Of a stretch of 13,581 bases of DNA, positions 13,307 to 13,581 are shown piece by piece. The position numbers were made by a program, and so were the translations under genes. The DNA is from an uncultured bacterium (GTDB lineage: Bacteria > Planctomycetota > Phycisphaerae > Phycisphaerales > UBA1924): contig CALKYH010000315.1 in the NCBI GenBank assembly GCA_938003595.1, positions 1 through 13,581 on the forward strand. The letters are read 5' to 3'. The number at the start of each line of letters is the position of its first letter. The stretch's first letter is position 1. The notes under the pieces were generated by a model. The model saw only the letters and a program-made list of their open reading frames with translations, was not told where the DNA came from and did not search any database.

Positions 13307-13316
13307 CCCCCGGGGG
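13307..13316. other. C5G5 palindrome upstream of FG-GAP gene
   Basis: CCCCCGGGGG is a perfect palindrome 49 nt upstream of the GTG start, within the 240-nt gap (13259-13498) between the two dockerin-bearing genes. A promoter for the FG-GAP gene should lie in this gap, but I cannot place convincing hexamers. Nothing else is recognised in the gap. Confidence 0.25.
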
Positions 13317-13481
13317 AACGCCAAGCAAATTCCACCAGTGCGCCCGGCGTCATCGATCTGGCGCCGGGAACGACCACCGAACAGACCAAGCCCAGGCCCA
13401 TTCGGGAGGCCACCCGCCGGGCCGACAGCTGCGTGACACCGACCGGCAGGCGCGCCAGACACCTGATTGGGCGCCCACAAG

Positions 13482-13581
13482 CCGCCTGCTGAATCCCGCT
13501 AAGGGCACATCGTGTTGAACGCGCTTACCACCGTGTTCAGGTCCGCGAAGTCCACATCGCCGTCGTCGTCCGTGTCGCCGG
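13482..13581. repeat. Direct repeat, copy 2 (runs off window)
   Basis: Second copy of the segment at 11418-11517, same orientation, 2064 bp further right. It holds the 3' end of the upstream dockerin gene and its immediate downstream bases. Homology between the two genes may continue beyond the window. Confidence 0.8.
13499..13581 (-). CDS. Partial dockerin-tailed protein, 3' end only
   Basis: Only the last 27 codons and part of another are inside the window, ending at TAG (13501-13499). The visible residues run from GDTDDDGDVDFADLN to VVSAFNTMCP and differ from the C-terminus of the neighbouring FG-GAP protein by one residue (M for V). It is therefore the end of a second dockerin-tailed exported protein in the same orientation. 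The body of the gene is outside the window, so whether it is another FG-GAP propeller is unknown. Confidence 0.8.
   Translation of the reverse strand, partial: GDTDDDGDVDFADLNTVVSAFNTMCP

Noticed and set aside
1..13581. CRISPR array, tRNA or rRNA
   Set aside because: No regularly spaced repeats, no tRNA-like cloverleaf and no rRNA-like conserved segments were seen.

Overview
The window is very GC-rich (roughly 70 percent by eye) and gene-dense, with a mixture of features that points to the Planctomycetota, most likely a Phycisphaerae-type bacterium. The signs are a secreted FG-GAP protein ending in a cysteine-containing dockerin-like tail, a FlgM-type anti-sigma factor of the form seen in planctomycetes, small lipoproteins with clear lipoboxes, and strong G/C preference at third codon positions. 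The taxonomic call is inference from gene content; there is no rRNA or other marker here.

Layout. Positions 15-52 hold a strong intrinsic terminator pointing left, and 53-620 is a long non-coding stretch. A SPOR-like exported protein (621-1478, minus) is transcribed away from a FlgM-like anti-sigma factor (1772-2086, plus), which converges on a PilZ-domain protein (2129-2599, minus). From 8479 down to 2766 on the minus strand runs a compact leftward operon. In transcription order it encodes a phage portal protein, a scaffold-like coiled-coil protein, an SU10-type (DUF5309-like) major capsid protein, a neck/connector-like protein with an EF-hand-like loop, two small beta-rich phage-like proteins, a one-pass membrane coiled-coil protein, and a lipoprotein. 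Every gene is open, most have a good ribosome binding site, and several overlap by ATGA or GTGA. No terminase, integrase, tape measure, lysin or replication gene is visible.

Upstream of the phage module lie two divergent small beta-barrel-like proteins (8691-8966 minus, 9057-9332 plus), a lipoprotein (9333-9950 minus) and a UbiX-type flavin prenyltransferase (10066-10725 plus). The right end has an unrecognised 155-residue protein (10786-11253 minus), a frameshifted dockerin relic on the plus strand (about 11354-11428), and a secreted seven-repeat FG-GAP propeller with a C-terminal dockerin (11435-13258 minus). The start of a second, nearly identical dockerin-bearing gene runs off the window (13499-13581 minus).

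The most interesting item is the phage head module. It looks intact but lacks packaging, integration and tail genes, and ends in envelope proteins among ordinary chromosomal genes. That fits either a domesticated capsid system (gene-transfer-agent-like or another particle) or a well-preserved remnant. Sequence alone cannot decide between these.
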